A DNA stretch of 54,497 bases from contig NZ_VCCH02000060.1 of NCBI RefSeq assembly GCF_005938675.2, forward strand, positions 1 through 54,497, read 5' to 3'. The notes beneath the pieces are model-generated. The model had not been told where the DNA came from. It did no database searches and saw nothing but the letters and a program-made list of their open reading frames with translations. Every line of letters begins with the position of its first letter. Position 1 is the first letter of the stretch. The DNA comes from Mycobacterium sp. KBS0706. Lineage in GTDB: Bacteria > Pseudomonadota > Alphaproteobacteria > DSM-16000 > Inquilinaceae. Shown one piece after another: positions 54,336-54,497 of the stretch. The translations under genes and the position numbers were made by a program.

Positions 54336-54497
54336 ATGACGTTCCTGGATTCGAGGGAAAAGGCGATCGAGGCTGCCTTCCAGCACGATCAGGAGATGAC
54401 GCTTCGCATCCGGACACGCAGGAACCGGTTGCTGGGCCTCTGGATTGCCGAGTTGACTGGGCTGAGCGGGGCTGCCGCCGACGCCTATGCCGGCAAT
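54336..54497 (+). CDS. DUF1476 / ATP synthase zeta-subunit family protein (3' truncated by window)
   Basis: The visible 54 residues (MTFLDSREKAIEAAFQHDQE, then RTRRNRLLGLWIAELTGLSG and DAYAGN) match the DUF1476 family, small helical proteins that inhibit the F1-ATPase in alphaproteobacteria. The usual pattern is DREKAFEAKFAHDEE and RRNKLLGLWAAE. The ATG follows GGAGGAAA. No FNR-type box is seen between it and the preceding USP, so it may be the flank of the island or read from the fnrN promoter. It is absent past the window edge, so its length is unknown. Confidence 0.9.
   Translation, partial: MTFLDSREKAIEAAFQHDQEMTLRIRTRRNRLLGLWIAELTGLSGAAADAYAGN

Noticed and set aside
1..54497. tRNA, rRNA, IS elements or phage attachment sites
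   Set aside because: No cloverleaf with conserved tRNA loops, rRNA segment, transposase or integrase was recognised on either strand.

Overview
The window looks like chromosomal DNA of a GC-rich alphaproteobacterium, possibly Rhodospirillales-like; this is inferred from the gene families, not proven. Pointers are a FixL/FixJ/FixK cascade with a heme-PAS FixL, an FnrN-type regulator with a Cys-X2-Cys-X7-Cys cluster, a terminal DUF1476 (ATP synthase zeta subunit) gene and a PolX with PHP domain. No rRNA, tRNA, CRISPR, transposase or phage gene was seen.

The unifying feature is regulatory. I count 21 exact TTGA-N6-TCAA sites (19 fit TTGAY-N4-RTCAA, the FNR/FixK anaerobox) plus three degenerate ones. 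Almost all lie between genes, typically 40-145 bp from a start codon. One exact site per 65 kb is expected with equal base frequencies, and fewer in GC-rich DNA. The window therefore reads as one oxygen-controlled island that carries its own control circuit: FixL/FixJ (29395-31564), a cysteine-poor FixK-like protein (19487-20206), an Fe-S FnrN-type protein (52648-53466) and a stand-alone receiver (28945-29328). Two related 21-bp sites with a FixJ-like GTAAGTAG/ATACGTAG core plus CCGTACGGA lie before fixK and before a 101-aa orphan gene.

Layout: 1-6217 polX end, DUF2188-like gene, nicotinate phosphoribosyltransferase, USPs, RMD1-family protein, LTXXQ-like exported protein and a CheB-like protein. 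6218-12000 hypothetical membrane protein, PRTase, NAD synthetase, PfkB and the orphan gene. 12067-20573 accessory FtsH, USP, SbmA/BacA-like ABC protein, degenerate alpha/beta hydrolase, Hsp20, half-ABC permease, FixK and a 30-aa membrane peptide. 20580-24565 ADH, PPK2, unknown gene and an APH/P-loop kinase. 24790-28331 cydABX and cytochrome b561. 28423-31564 baeRF-like protein, receiver, fixJ and fixL. 31810-38074 a tandem duplication of box-ADH-small ORF-RTX protein. 38312-41166 ppsA with two small membrane genes. 41343-49160 GroEL without a GGM tail, CBS-BON, Mg-type P-ATPase and an acyl-CoA synthetase/GNAT fusion. 49267-54305 USP, triple BON, beta-CASP nuclease, FnrN and USP. 54336-end DUF1476.

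Together the genes describe a low-oxygen survival programme: high-affinity respiration (cyd), NAD salvage (pncB, nadE), glycolysis/gluconeogenesis switching (pfkB, ppsA), polyphosphate use (PPK2), protein quality control (FtsH, Hsp20, GroEL), five USPs and protein acetylation. The content parallels the DosR dormancy regulon of Mycobacterium tuberculosis (pncB2, pfkB, hspX, USPs, hrp1 CBS, ctpF, Rv2004c-type kinase, PRTase), here placed under FNR/FixK boxes. That parallel is an inference from family membership.
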